Part shown: positions 8,573-16,657 of the stretch, piece by piece
How the letters are laid out: each line of letters starts with the position of its first letter
How positions within the stretch are numbered: the first letter of the stretch is position 1
Origin: Clostridia bacterium
GTDB lineage: Bacteria; Bacillota; Clostridia; UMGS1883
Assembly: GCA_017440585.1 (NCBI GenBank)
Contig: JAFSGW010000099.1
Location: forward strand, 1 to 64,000
Reading direction: 5' to 3'
DNA length: 64,000 bases
The notes under the pieces: model-generated
The model's input: only the letters and a program-made list of their open reading frames with translations
What the model was told of the DNA's origin: nothing
Databases searched by the model: none
Position numbers and translations under genes: made by a program

Positions 8573-10171
8573 TTAAAAATTACTAACTGCGGCTTTTTCA
8601 ATTTCTACGCCCTTCTTATATGTTACCATATAGTCGTTAAAGCCCTTAACGTCTTCGGGGTTGGGAGCAAGTGTTGTGCCTTCGTAGTTGCAGAATACCT
8701 TGTCGTTAAGGAAGCTTTCGAGAGTTTCTCTGCCCTGCTTTTCAACTGCATATGCTGCAAGAAGTGCCATACCCCAGGCACCGCCTTCGCCTGCTGTGCT
8801 CATAACGGTAACGGGTGTGTTCATAGCAGCTGCCATAAGTGACTGACCAACACGCTCTGTCTTGAAGAGACCGCCGTGACCAAGGAGCATATCAAGTTCA
8901 ACATTTTCCTTTTCAAAGAGAATGTCCATACCGATTTTAAGTGTTGCCATGGTTGCATAAACCTGAGCACGCATAAATTCGGGAAGAGTTAACTTAGCGT
9001 CTGCCTTACGTGTAACAAGGGGTCTGCCCTCTGCAACGTCTGTGATTGTTTCACCGGAAATGTAGTTGTAGGAAAGAATACCGCCACAGTCCTTCGCACC
9101 CTTTTCAGCTTCAAAGTAGAGTGTGTCGTAAAGCTTGGGTGTGGAATATTCAACGCCCATTGCCTTTAATACCTGACCGAAGAGACGTACCCAGTTGTCA
9201 AGGTCTGTACAGCAGTTGTTGCAGTGTACCATTGCAACGGGTGCACCTGTGGGTGTTGTAACCATGTCAATTTCTGTGTAAACGCCCTTAAGTGCTCTCT
9301 CAAGTACTGCCATAGCAAAGATGGATGTACCTGCAGAAACGTTACCTGTTCTGGGAGCAACAGAGTTTGTAGCTACCATACCTGTGCCTGCATCACCCTC
9401 GGGAGGTGCCATGGGAATGCCTGCCTCAAGCTTGCCTGTGGGGTCAAGTAACTTTGCACCCTCTTTGGTAAGAACGCCTGCATCGTCACCTGCATTTAAT
9501 ACAGCGGGGATAACGTCACGAAGAGAGAAGGGAAGGTCGTTAACCTTTAAAAGACCGTCAAATGCTTCAACCATATCCTGGTCATAGTCGCACTTTGTTG
9601 AGTCAATGGGGAACACGCCGCTTGCTTCGCCAACTCCAAGAACCTTCTTGCCTGTAAGCTTCCAGTGAACGTAGCCTGCAAGTGTTGTAACAAATGCAAT
9701 GTCATTGATGTGCTCTTCCTTGTTCAAAATTGCCTGATAAAGGTGAGCAATTGTCCATCTCTGGGGAATATTGAAGTTGAAGAGCTTTGTCAAGCGGTCA
9801 GCAGCCTCTTCTGTGATGGCATTACGCCATGTATGGAAGGGAACAAGCTGATTGTCATTTTTGTCAAAAACTATGTAACCGTGCATCATTGCGGAGAAGC
9901 CAAGTGCACCAACCTTTGTGAGCTCAACACCGTAGGTTTCCTTTACATCCGCTGCCATTTTAGCGTAAGCATCCTGCACGCCTGCCCATACAGACTCAAG
10001 AGCATATGTCCATACGCCGTTTTCAAGCTTGTTTTCCCAGTCATGACCGCCGGAGGCGATGGGGGAATGGTCGCTTGCAATTAAAACTGCCTTGATTCTT
10101 GTAGAACCAAATTCAATACCTAAGGCGGTTTTTCCGCTTTCGATATCCTTTATAATCATATTCTTGTCCAT
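8573..10171 (-). CDS. FGGY-family carbohydrate kinase
   Basis: A 532-aa sugar kinase of the FGGY (actin-like ATPase) fold. Near the N terminus is the phosphate-binding segment [16 protein letters not shown], then [16 protein letters not shown] and [13 protein letters not shown]. In the second half are [27 protein letters not shown] and [10 protein letters not shown], with [11 protein letters not shown] close to the end. The substrate cannot be told from sequence alone; ribulose-, xylulose- or rhamnulose-like sugars are all possible, and the pectin context makes a plant sugar plausible. I start at the ATG at 10171 with RBS aaggaggg. It is divergent from walR. Confidence 0.88.
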   Translation of the reverse strand: MDKNMIIKDIESGKTALGIEFGSTRIKAVLIASDHSPIASGGHDWENKLENGVWTYALESVWAGVQDAYAKMAADVKETYGVELTKVGALGFSAMMHGYIVFDKNDNQLVPFHTWRNAITEEAADRLTKLFNFNIPQRWTIAHLYQAILNKEEHINDIAFVTTLAGYVHWKLTGKKVLGVGEASGVFPIDSTKCDYDQDMVEAFDGLLKVNDLPFSLRDVIPAVLNAGDDAGVLTKEGAKLLDPTGKLEAGIPMAPPEGDAGTGMVATNSVAPRTGNVSAGTSIFAMAVLERALKGVYTEIDMVTTPTGAPVAMVHCNNCCTDLDNWVRLFGQVLKAMGVEYSTPKLYDTLYFEAEKGAKDCGGILSYNYISGETITDVAEGRPLVTRKADAKLTLPEFMRAQVYATMATLKIGMDILFEKENVELDMLLGHGGLFKTERVGQSLMAAAMNTPVTVMSTAGEGGAWGMALLAAYAVEKQGRETLESFLNDKVFCNYEGTTLAPNPEDVKGFNDYMVTYKKGVEIEKAAVSNF

Positions 10172-10202
10172 TTGTAAAACCCTCCTTAATATAGTTACCT
10201 TA

Positions 10203-10231
10203 ATTATATCAGTAAAGCATAGGAAAATCAA
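10203..10231 (-). promoter_or_regulatory. promoter of FGGY kinase gene
   Basis: On the minus strand: TTGATT (10231-10226), 17-bp spacer, TATAAT (10208-10203). Confidence 0.65.
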
Positions 10232-10255
10232 CATATTTCTAAAGGTGGGTCAACC

Positions 10256-10284
10256 TTGACAGAAAGGGGGATTTATTATAAAAT
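10256..10284 (+). promoter_or_regulatory. promoter of walR
   Basis: TTGACA (10256-10261), 17-bp spacer, TAAAAT (10279-10284), about 50 bp before the walR start codon. Confidence 0.65.
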
Positions 10285-10333
10285 ACAGAGTAAGATAATA
10301 TGGTATATTATAATTTGAACAGGAGATGGGAAA

Positions 10334-11026
10334 ATGAGCACAAAAAAGATACTTGTAGTTGAAGACGAAAAGCCTATTTCTGACATTTTAAAGTTTAATT
10401 TAGAGAAAAGCGGATACGAGGTTATTTGTGCCTACGACGGTGAGGACGGCATGAATAAGGCACTTAGTGAAAGCATTGACTTAATGCTTCTTGACGTTAT
10501 GCTTCCCAAGATGGAAGGCTTTGACGTTTTGAAAAGGGTGAGAGAGAAAAAGCAGAACGTGCCCATCCTTATGCTTACGGCACGTGAAGAAGAGGTTGAT
10601 AAAATTTTAGGGCTGGAGTGGGGCGCAGATGACTATATCACAAAGCCCTTTTCCATGCGTGAGCTTTTAGCACGTGTTAAGGCAAATTTACGCCGCACAG
10701 TTACGGAAAACGAGCCTACGGTAAGTGAAATTGCCTCCTTCGGCAACCTTGCAATTAACTATTCACGCTATGAGGTTACAAAAAATTCGGAAATTGTTGA
10801 GCTTACCTTACGTGAGTTTGAGCTTTTAAAGTTTTTGTCTACACAGCCCGGCATGGTGTTCTCCCGTGAAATGCTTCTTGAGAAGGTTTGGGGCTATGAA
10901 TACTTCGGTGACGTGAGAACCGTGGACGTTACCATCAGAAGACTGCGTGAAAAAATTGAGGATGACCCGGCACATCCCCTTATTATCATGACAAAGAGGG
11001 GTATCGGGTATTATTTGAACAAGTAG
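10334..11026 (+). CDS. walR: response regulator WalR/YycF
   Basis: A 230-aa OmpR/PhoB-type response regulator. The receiver domain (about 1-120) has VVEDEKPISDILKFNLEKSG, the phospho-acceptor Asp in LMLLDVMLP and the switch lysine in ADDYITKPFSMRELLARV. The winged-helix domain (about 130-230) has LTLREFELLKFL and RTVDVTIRRLREKIEDDP. The receiver matches WalR (YycF) closely, and walK, yycH and yycI follow, so the assignment is firm. WalR normally controls wall hydrolases. Its stop codon TAG is part of the GTAG tag of a REP palindrome at 11023. Confidence 0.93.
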   Translation: MSTKKILVVEDEKPISDILKFNLEKSGYEVICAYDGEDGMNKALSESIDLMLLDVMLPKMEGFDVLKRVREKKQNVPILMLTAREEEVDKILGLEWGADDYITKPFSMRELLARVKANLRRTVTENEPTVSEIASFGNLAINYSRYEVTKNSEIVELTLREFELLKFLSTQPGMVFSREMLLEKVWGYEYFGDVRTVDVTIRRLREKIEDDPAHPLIIMTKRGIGYYLNK

Positions 11027-11045
11027 GGGCGACCATTGGTCGCCC
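11023..11045 (+). repeat. REP palindrome overlapping the walR stop codon
   Basis: GTAG followed by gggcgaccattggtcgccc (one extra G). The TAG of the tag is the walR stop codon. Confidence 0.85.
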
Positions 11046-11101
11046 GTGTTGCAACAAATGATAAAAGTAAATTAAAGCCGTAAAAAGGGCAGGTATTTTG
11101 T

Positions 11102-12865
11102 ATGTTTAAGAGTATTCAGTGGAAAATAATAACGATTTTTCTTCTGCTTACACTATTGGTTATGATAGTTGTAGGTACTTTTCTGCTGCAGAATATTTCT
11201 GCCTATTACCATGACGATTTTGCAACGACCCTTTCTGCCCAGGCATTTACCCCTGCGGTTTGCAGTGAGCTTGACACGGCGGCAAGGAGCATGGACCCAA
11301 TAGGTGAAATAACCGAGATTATGAACGTGTATTCCATCCGTATGATGATTGACTCCTACCGCAATTACTACATTCTTTCCTCGGACGGGGCAAGGGTATT
11401 GTCATCAAGCGACCCTTTTTCGCCTTCCTCGGTGGATATTACCCCTAACCTTATTTCTGCCATGGACGGCAAGGTTGGCAGTGTTATAGACCGTTCTGCA
11501 AGCTATATGGACTATGCCTACCCCATAAGTGTACGGGGCGAGGTAAATTACATTGCGTATATCGTGGACAGCAAGGATGAGCTTTACGACATTATCCGAA
11601 ACATTTTCATAAACATTTTGTGGGCACTTGTTTTCGGCATGCTCATCAGTGCCTTTTTAGGTCTTATTTTATCACGAACAATCATTATGCCCATCTCCAA
11701 CCTGCAGATAAGGGCAGAACAGCTCTCCGAGGGTGAGTTCGGGCACAGAATAGAAGTGAGAAGCCGTGACGAAATCGGCAGGCTTACAATGGCATTTAAC
11801 GATATGGCATCACGTATTGACCGGAGTTTGTCTGACATTTCTGCCGAAAAGAACAAGGTTGAGGCAATCCTCAGCCAGATGACAGACGGCATTGTTGCCT
11901 TTGACCAGACGGGGGAAATGATTCACTCCAACAGTGCGGCAAGGGAGCTCTCCGGGGTTGACTACGGGGCAGACTTCAAGGATTTTGTAAAGGCGATTAA
12001 TGTTGACCTTACCTTAGAGCAGCTTAACTACCTTGACCGTAACCGTGTTGTTGAAAGGCAGTGCGAAATAGGCAAGAGAATAATAAGAGTGCTTTTTGCA
12101 CCCTATGCCGACGAAGAGGACAAAAACGGCGGTACCGTTGTTGTTATGCAGGATATTACCGAGCAGACAAAGCTTGACATGGCAAGACGTGAATTTGTGG
12201 CAAATGTTTCCCACGAATTAAGAACACCCATTACCACAATAAAGAGCTATGCAGAAACAATCCTTGACATGGCTGAGGAGGAAACTCCCGAAACGGGCTT
12301 CATAAAGGTTATTGAGCAGGAAGCGGACAGAATGACAAGGATTGTTACCGACCTTCTTACCCTTTCAAGGCTTGATAACTCCTCAAAGCAGGCACTGGAC
12401 AAAAAGGTCTTCGACCTTGCATCTTTGGTTGAAAACGTTGTGCAGAAGCTTAAAATTAATGCCAATAACTTAGGGCTTACCCTTTCCTTTGAAAAGGAGG
12501 GGGACACCTCCGCCTTCTACGGTGATCAGGACCGTATGGAGCAGGTTATAACAAACATTGTTTCAAATGCTGTAAAATACACTCCCTCAGGGGGAAACGT
12601 GCGTGTTTCCTGCTCGGCTAAATATACCGAGGCTGTCATTTGTGTTGCAGACGACGGCATAGGCATTCCCGAAAAGGACCTGCCCCGTATTTTTGAACGC
12701 TTTTACCGTGTGGATAAAGCCAGAAGCCGTGAAAGCGGCGGCACGGGTCTAGGTCTTGCAATTGCCAAGGAGCTTGTGGAAATGCACGGCGGCAGAATAG
12801 AAATAAAGAGCCGTGAGGGCAAGGGTACAAGCGTTATTATAAAGGTGCCGATGATAAACGTGTAA
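11102..12865 (+). CDS. walK: sensor histidine kinase WalK/YycG
   Basis: A 587-aa membrane sensor kinase. One transmembrane helix at about 10-30, an extracellular domain of about 135 residues, a second helix at about 168-190, then HAMP (SNLQIRAEQLSEGEFGHRI), a PAS domain (about 250-355), the HisKA box with phospho-acceptor His near residue 370 (REFVANVSHELRTPITTIKS) and the ATPase domain (DQDRMEQVITNIVSNAVKYT, DDGIGIPEKDLPRIFERFYR, GGTGLGLAIAKELVEMHGG). This order is that of WalK, which senses wall synthesis state and phosphorylates WalR. RBS is weak: aaagggcag at 11086 before the ATG at 11102. Confidence 0.93.
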   Translation: MFKSIQWKIITIFLLLTLLVMIVVGTFLLQNISAYYHDDFATTLSAQAFTPAVCSELDTAARSMDPIGEITEIMNVYSIRMMIDSYRNYYILSSDGARVLSSSDPFSPSSVDITPNLISAMDGKVGSVIDRSASYMDYAYPISVRGEVNYIAYIVDSKDELYDIIRNIFINILWALVFGMLISAFLGLILSRTIIMPISNLQIRAEQLSEGEFGHRIEVRSRDEIGRLTMAFNDMASRIDRSLSDISAEKNKVEAILSQMTDGIVAFDQTGEMIHSNSAARELSGVDYGADFKDFVKAINVDLTLEQLNYLDRNRVVERQCEIGKRIIRVLFAPYADEEDKNGGTVVVMQDITEQTKLDMARREFVANVSHELRTPITTIKSYAETILDMAEEETPETGFIKVIEQEADRMTRIVTDLLTLSRLDNSSKQALDKKVFDLASLVENVVQKLKINANNLGLTLSFEKEGDTSAFYGDQDRMEQVITNIVSNAVKYTPSGGNVRVSCSAKYTEAVICVADDGIGIPEKDLPRIFERFYRVDKARSRESGGTGLGLAIAKELVEMHGGRIEIKSREGKGTSVIIKVPMINV

Positions 12866-12879
12866 TTAATTAGCAATTA

Positions 12880-12935
12880 GCAATGAGTAATGAGCAATTA
12901 AGGAAAGAATTTTGCGAGCAAAATTCGATTAGAAC
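12880..12935. repeat. AT-rich dispersed repeat with gaattttgc hairpin
   Basis: Iterated words such as attagcaat and aatgagcaatt, followed by hairpin gaattttgc-ga-gcaaaattc (12907-12926). Similar tracts occur at 3933-3960, 56537-56558, 57268-57360 and 60118-60185. Confidence 0.55.
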
Positions 12936-12960
12936 ACTCTGCACTGAAGGCATCGCTCAC

Positions 12961-13117
12961 AAAAATTGTTCAGAATTGACAAACCGAAGGAAAACACGGT
13001 GTCCGCCCCGTGTTTGACCGTTGCCCGAAGGCGTACATAGGTACGCCGAGAGGTGAGGTTTGTCGATAACAAAAAGGCATAATATAAAAGAAAAATATTG
13101 CTTCTGCGATATTTTTC
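12961..13117. ncRNA. conserved structured element, copy B
   Basis: Same architecture as 6165-6320. P1 is gacaaacc (12978-12985) with ggtttgtc (13057-13064); one pair has changed from T-A to C-G relative to copy A. P2 is aaacacgg (12992-12999) with ccgtgttt (13008-13015) around the identical loop tgtccgcc. P3 is ggcgtac (13030-13036) with gtacgcc (13041-13047). P4 is gaaaaatattgc (13090-13101) with gcgatatttttc (13106-13117), unrelated in sequence to P4 of copy A but still paired. It lies between walK and the secreted-protein gene; strand and function unknown. Confidence 0.6.
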
Positions 13118-13249
13118 CACATTAATAATGAATATGGAATTCGCTTTGTCAATTTATTTGCTTTTTGCAGACAGAGGATTGTCATGAGGATGCGAAAAAT
13201 TGCCTTTTTGTGGTCTGGACAATTTTTTGTAATAGAGCGTTAAAGTGTC

Positions 13250-13282
13250 TGTTATTGTTTTGTAACATTAGTAGTGTATAAT
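13250..13282 (+). promoter_or_regulatory. promoter with WalR-box match before secreted-protein gene
   Basis: TGTTAT-tgttt-TGTAAC at 13250-13266 fits the published WalR consensus TGTWAH-N5-TGTWAH exactly. A sigma-A -10 (TATAAT, 13277-13282) lies just downstream with a weak -35 (TTGTTT, 13255-13260) inside the box. A further half-site TGTAAT lies at 13228-13233. The gene it serves sits inside the wal locus, which strengthens the call. Confidence 0.65.
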
Positions 13283-13324
13283 GAGTATGAGGATTAATGG
13301 AGTATCCTCGCGGAGGTATGGGTT

Positions 13325-13804
13325 ATGAGAAAATCTATTATTTCCGTGCTCTTGGTTTTTGTATTCATTATGACCGCTTCATTGTCGGTTTTTGCACATC
13401 CTGCAACCCTGGCAGACGGAAGAGAGAGTACGGCTTCCAACTTAATAACAATCAAAAAGCCTGACACCGCTTCAACCTCCACCGTAAAGACAACTTATTC
13501 TGTTACGGGTGTTGGTAAAGAGGGTGTGAGCATTTGTATATATACCTATAACGGCTCTGAATATGTTCCCCAGAAGGACGAAAGCGGTGCAGTGGCTACA
13601 TATACAATAGGCTCCTCGGGCGTGTTTTACCGCCAGATTGCACTTAAGGAAGGCGAAAACCGCATTTGCGTGCGTGCCGAAGCAGATAACGGAAGCTATC
13701 AGCTCAGTTATCTCACCATAACAGTTGTTAACAGCTCTGTTATGTCGGATATAAGCTCATTTTCTTTGAATATGCAATCCAAGCTTAATGGTTGGCTTAA
13801 CTGA
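13325..13804 (+). CDS. small secreted protein in the wal locus, unknown function
   Basis: A 159-aa protein with a signal peptide (about 1-24, ending VFAHP). The rest is Thr/Ser-rich and predicted to be mostly beta: TYSVTGVGKEGVSICIYTY, IALKEGENRICVRAEA, SYLTITVVNSS look like an Ig-like or cadherin-type sandwich, as in wall-binding modules. I do not recognise a named family. It lies between walK and yycH, has its own promoter with a WalR-box match, and its own terminator, so it may be a WalR-regulated wall protein. RBS gcggagg precedes the ATG. Confidence 0.75.
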   Translation: MRKSIISVLLVFVFIMTASLSVFAHPATLADGRESTASNLITIKKPDTASTSTVKTTYSVTGVGKEGVSICIYTYNGSEYVPQKDESGAVATYTIGSSGVFYRQIALKEGENRICVRAEADNGSYQLSYLTITVVNSSVMSDISSFSLNMQSKLNGWLN

Positions 13805-13817
13805 GAGTAACGAAAAA

Positions 13818-13853
13818 GAGGGTTGTTGCATTAAGCAATAACCCTTTTTTTTG
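13818..13853 (+). terminator. terminator between secreted-protein gene and yycH
   Basis: Stem agggttgttgc/gcaataaccct with loop attaa and eight Ts. Confidence 0.85.
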
Positions 13854-13871
13854 AATACGGGGTGAAATGTT

Positions 13872-15284
13872 ATGTTTAAGGAAAAAGTTAAAACCTCAAT
13901 AATTATCGTGCTTATCATAAACCTTGTGTTTTTAACATATCATTCCTGGTTTAAGAGTGGCATTTTAGGCTCCGACTGGCCCTATTTTTCCCTTTCGGAC
14001 CTTCCTGTTGCACGGCTTTTCCAGCGCAACAGCTTTGTTAGCGTGCCTAAGGAAAACCTTTCAAAGCCAAGGAAAATTGTTGTGAACGACGGCGAATTGT
14101 GGGTGCCCTATTATAACAGTGACGATGCCTTTGACCGCCTTGACGAAAATGTTGAGGTTGTAATGAAGTGTCTTCTTGATAAGGGGGCAAAGGAAGAGGA
14201 AAAAATTAACTATACAGAATGGATAAATCTTCTTACCCAGAAAAGCGTGTATGTGGAATACCCTATCACCTTTGAACCCAGAATGCTGGCAATGGTGCTT
14301 AATGCTGATTTTGAAAAGCTTCCCTCGGGCATAAGCGTTATAAACGACGTAATCATTATCCCCACGGAGGAGGATAACAGGGTACAGGTTGCCGTAAGAG
14401 ATGCAGTCACAAACGAGGCGTACACCTTCATCGTGGAGGACGATACAATTTCCTTCCCCCAGGAGGTTCTGGCAATGTATACCGATAAGTACAGCCGTGA
14501 CGGGTACTATGAATTTGCCTTTAACACCCTTATAGGTGAAGGTCTTGGCGAAAATAAAATAAAGGTCTCTGATTTAGTGCTTTTTTCCGACAACGAGTCT
14601 GTATACCGTGACATAAAGGGCACAAACCCCCTTACGGGAAAAGGCCATGAAAAGCTTCTGGAAACCTTTTCCTTTAACCCCAAGCCCCTTCGTTACTACC
14701 CTGATGCATTTGGTGCCGATAACTATGTTGAAAACTATGCCACGGTCACAATTTTCCCCGACGGGTACATTGAATACAGTGCCGTAGATCAGGAAAAGGG
14801 TATTGATCTTGACGTTGGCGGTGAAAACGAATACGAGCTTTTGAACCGTGCTATTGACTTTGCGGAAAAGGTGTGGGCATCGGTATCAAACGAGCCATTG
14901 GAGGTACTGGTGTCGGGCATTGAGAGAACAGAGGAAGGCAACCGCTTTGTGCTTGACTATTACTACGGTGGCCGTGAAATTGCCGTGGAAATTTCAAAGG
15001 AGGGCAGAGAAAAGCTGTACCATGCCATTGAAATTGAAACAAAGGGCAACAAAATTGTTCTGTACAGACAGTATTTAAGAAGCTACACCGAGGCAGATAC
15101 TGCAACAAGCCAGGAAAGCTTTATGCTTGCCCTTGACTATTTTGTGGGGCAGTTTGCATCGGAATACGGCGTAATAACCGATTTATACCCCGGGTATTTT
15201 GACTCAGGCTCGGAGGAAGACATTTTAAAAACAACCTGGCTTTGCGAAAAGAACAATTCCGAAGAGAGGTACCCGAAAAGATAA
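13872..15284 (+). CDS. yycH: YycH, regulator of the WalRK system
   Basis: A 470-aa protein anchored by one N-terminal helix (TSIIIVLIINLVFLTYHSW) with an extracytoplasmic remainder, typical of YycH. In Bacillus, YycH and YycI bind WalK in the membrane and modulate its activity. Identification rests on topology, length, position after walK and before yycI, and family-like segments (NAD.EKLPSGISVINDVIIIP, VENYATVTIFPDGYIEYSA). RBS ggggtgaaa precedes the ATG. The stop codon TAA is the first three bases of a MITE-like element (15282-15558) that separates it from yycI. Confidence 0.82.
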   Translation: MFKEKVKTSIIIVLIINLVFLTYHSWFKSGILGSDWPYFSLSDLPVARLFQRNSFVSVPKENLSKPRKIVVNDGELWVPYYNSDDAFDRLDENVEVVMKCLLDKGAKEEEKINYTEWINLLTQKSVYVEYPITFEPRMLAMVLNADFEKLPSGISVINDVIIIPTEEDNRVQVAVRDAVTNEAYTFIVEDDTISFPQEVLAMYTDKYSRDGYYEFAFNTLIGEGLGENKIKVSDLVLFSDNESVYRDIKGTNPLTGKGHEKLLETFSFNPKPLRYYPDAFGADNYVENYATVTIFPDGYIEYSAVDQEKGIDLDVGGENEYELLNRAIDFAEKVWASVSNEPLEVLVSGIERTEEGNRFVLDYYYGGREIAVEISKEGREKLYHAIEIETKGNKIVLYRQYLRSYTEADTATSQESFMLALDYFVGQFASEYGVITDLYPGYFDSGSEEDILKTTWLCEKNNSEERYPKR

Positions 15285-15558
15285 GGTGAGGAGAGTCGAA
15301 CCCAATATGGTTTTAATCGGCAAATTTTCCGCCATAGGGCACCAAAATGCTCGACTATACGTCAGTATAGTCTCCGCTTTTAGCATCCTCTGACAAAAAA
15401 TTTGCTCGATTAAAACTCTGCGACCCTTTCCTTAGGGAAAATTGATGGATTTTTGGCGCGGAGCTTGCCGATAGGCTGGCGCCTTTCAAAAGCGACAAGC
15501 CGAAAAGGCGCAATTTTAGCAAGGAAAGGGCATATGGGGTTCAACTCCCCTCACCTTA
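15282..15558. mobile_element. MITE-like element with terminal inverted repeats, copy 2
   Basis: A 277-bp element. The left end taaggtgaggagagtcgaac and the right end (gttcaactcccctcacctta) are imperfect inverted repeats of about 28 bp with terminal TA. Internally, ttttaatcggcaaatttt pairs with aaaaaatttgctcgattaaaa, actata pairs with tatagt, and ggcgc with gcgcc. It matches 1-241 with 3 differences. It fills the whole space between yycH and yycI, supplies the yycH stop codon and ends 4 bases into the yycI RBS region. Small size, no coding, ends of TA and near-identical copies fit a MITE; no matching transposase is in the window. Confidence 0.75.
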
Positions 15559-15570
15559 AGGAGGAATTTT

Positions 15571-16323
15571 ATGAACTGGTCAAAAATTAAAAACATAATG
15601 ATAATAATTTTAGTTCTTACAAACCTCTTTCTTATACTGAACATCGCATTTTCAAGATATATGTCCCAGGCACTGCCCGAGGGCGTGGGGGAAAGCTTTG
15701 AAAACATTCTTTCAAAGCACGGCATAACCATCGACGAAAAGGTTGTGCCCACCCTTTACGAAATGAGAAGCACAATAAAGGCATCTGCCTTTGATATTGA
15801 CTATTTAACAAGCGTTTTCATAGGCGAAAAGGTGCAGTATGTAAGTGAGGGCGGAAGCCTTGTGGCACCGGGTAACGATAAAAAGCTTACGGTCAGGGCG
15901 GACAAAATTGAGTTTACCACCTTAAAGCCCACTGTGGAAAAGGACGAGAGAGACATTCTTGATGCCTTAAAGCATCTTGAGCTGGGCGGCGAAGGCATGT
16001 TTTATGACGATATAACAGGCTATGTTAAAATGGCGGTAGACTCCATCGAAATAGAGGGCATGTACCTTGATGTTTACCTTGACAAGGATGGGGAAATTGC
16101 CTCCCTCTCCGGCGTGTGGCCAAAAATTGAGGTGGATACCTACAAGGAAAAGGTTTCCCTTATCCAGGCGGTAAATTCAATCATTGTTCAGCTTCCCAAG
16201 GGTAGCCACATAACAGAGGTTGAAAAGGCATTTGTGCTTGACCGTGCCAGTGACGGATTTCTGGTTAAAAACGCTTGGCGTGTGTATAACCAGGGACGCG
16301 GGTATTTATGTTACCTTCGGTAA
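15571..16323 (+). CDS. yycI: YycI, regulator of the WalRK system, C terminus altered
   Basis: A 250-aa protein with an N-terminal membrane anchor (IMIIILVLTNLFLILNIAF) and an extracytoplasmic domain, with the YycI signature near the end (KNAWRVYNQGRGY). In relatives the Trp-Arg-Val motif is followed by roughly ten more residues; here the frame runs at once into a hairpin array and ends YLCYLR, so the natural end was probably replaced. RBS aaggagg directly follows the MITE-like element. The yycJ gene that usually comes next is absent. Confidence 0.8.
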   Translation: MNWSKIKNIMIIILVLTNLFLILNIAFSRYMSQALPEGVGESFENILSKHGITIDEKVVPTLYEMRSTIKASAFDIDYLTSVFIGEKVQYVSEGGSLVAPGNDKKLTVRADKIEFTTLKPTVEKDERDILDALKHLELGGEGMFYDDITGYVKMAVDSIEIEGMYLDVYLDKDGEIASLSGVWPKIEVDTYKEKVSLIQAVNSIIVQLPKGSHITEVEKAFVLDRASDGFLVKNAWRVYNQGRGYLCYLR

Positions 16324-16436
16324 CGTGATATGCCTTCGGCGTGATATGTGCCTTTGGCACGCGATATATTTGCCTTGGGGCAAATGCGATATGCCTTCGG
16401 CGTGGAAATGATGTATTTATGTTACCTTCGGTAACG
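16302..16436. repeat. hairpin array with gcgatat/gtgatat linkers, array 1
   Basis: Five short perfect hairpins with unrelated stems are joined by 7-bp linkers gtgatat or gcgatat: gttacc-ttcg-ggtaac, gcc-ttcg-ggc, gtgcc-ttt-ggcac, atttgcc-ttgg-ggcaaat, gcc-ttcg-ggc. The array is bounded by an exact 24-bp direct repeat (16302-16325 and 16413-16436), each containing the gttacc hairpin. It overlaps the 3' end of yycI. A larger relative lies at 58410-58657. Confidence 0.75.
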
Positions 16437-16444
16437 AAAACAAA

Positions 16445-16473
16445 AAAAGACGAGCGATTTGCTCGTCTTTTAT
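16445..16473 (+). terminator. terminator after the wal locus
   Basis: Stem aagacgagc/gctcgtctt with loop gattt and Ts. The 190 bp from here to 16657 show no gene or clear element. Confidence 0.8.
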
Positions 16474-16657
16474 TTGTTTTTCCCTTATTTTAGTGACATT
16501 TGTTATGTCTACCTTCACAGTGCTTTCAAGCACTTTTATTTTGTCTAACACTTATGATACCACAAAAAACGTAAATGTCAAACAAAAAATGCCTTGTTTT
16601 AGCCAATTTGTCGCAAATGAATAATTTTGAGGGTTCGTTTTTGGGCACTTTGCACAA

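Noticed and set aside
16220-16411. 63-aa protein across the hairpin array
   Set aside because: It is a readout of palindromes in an alternative frame and has no RBS.
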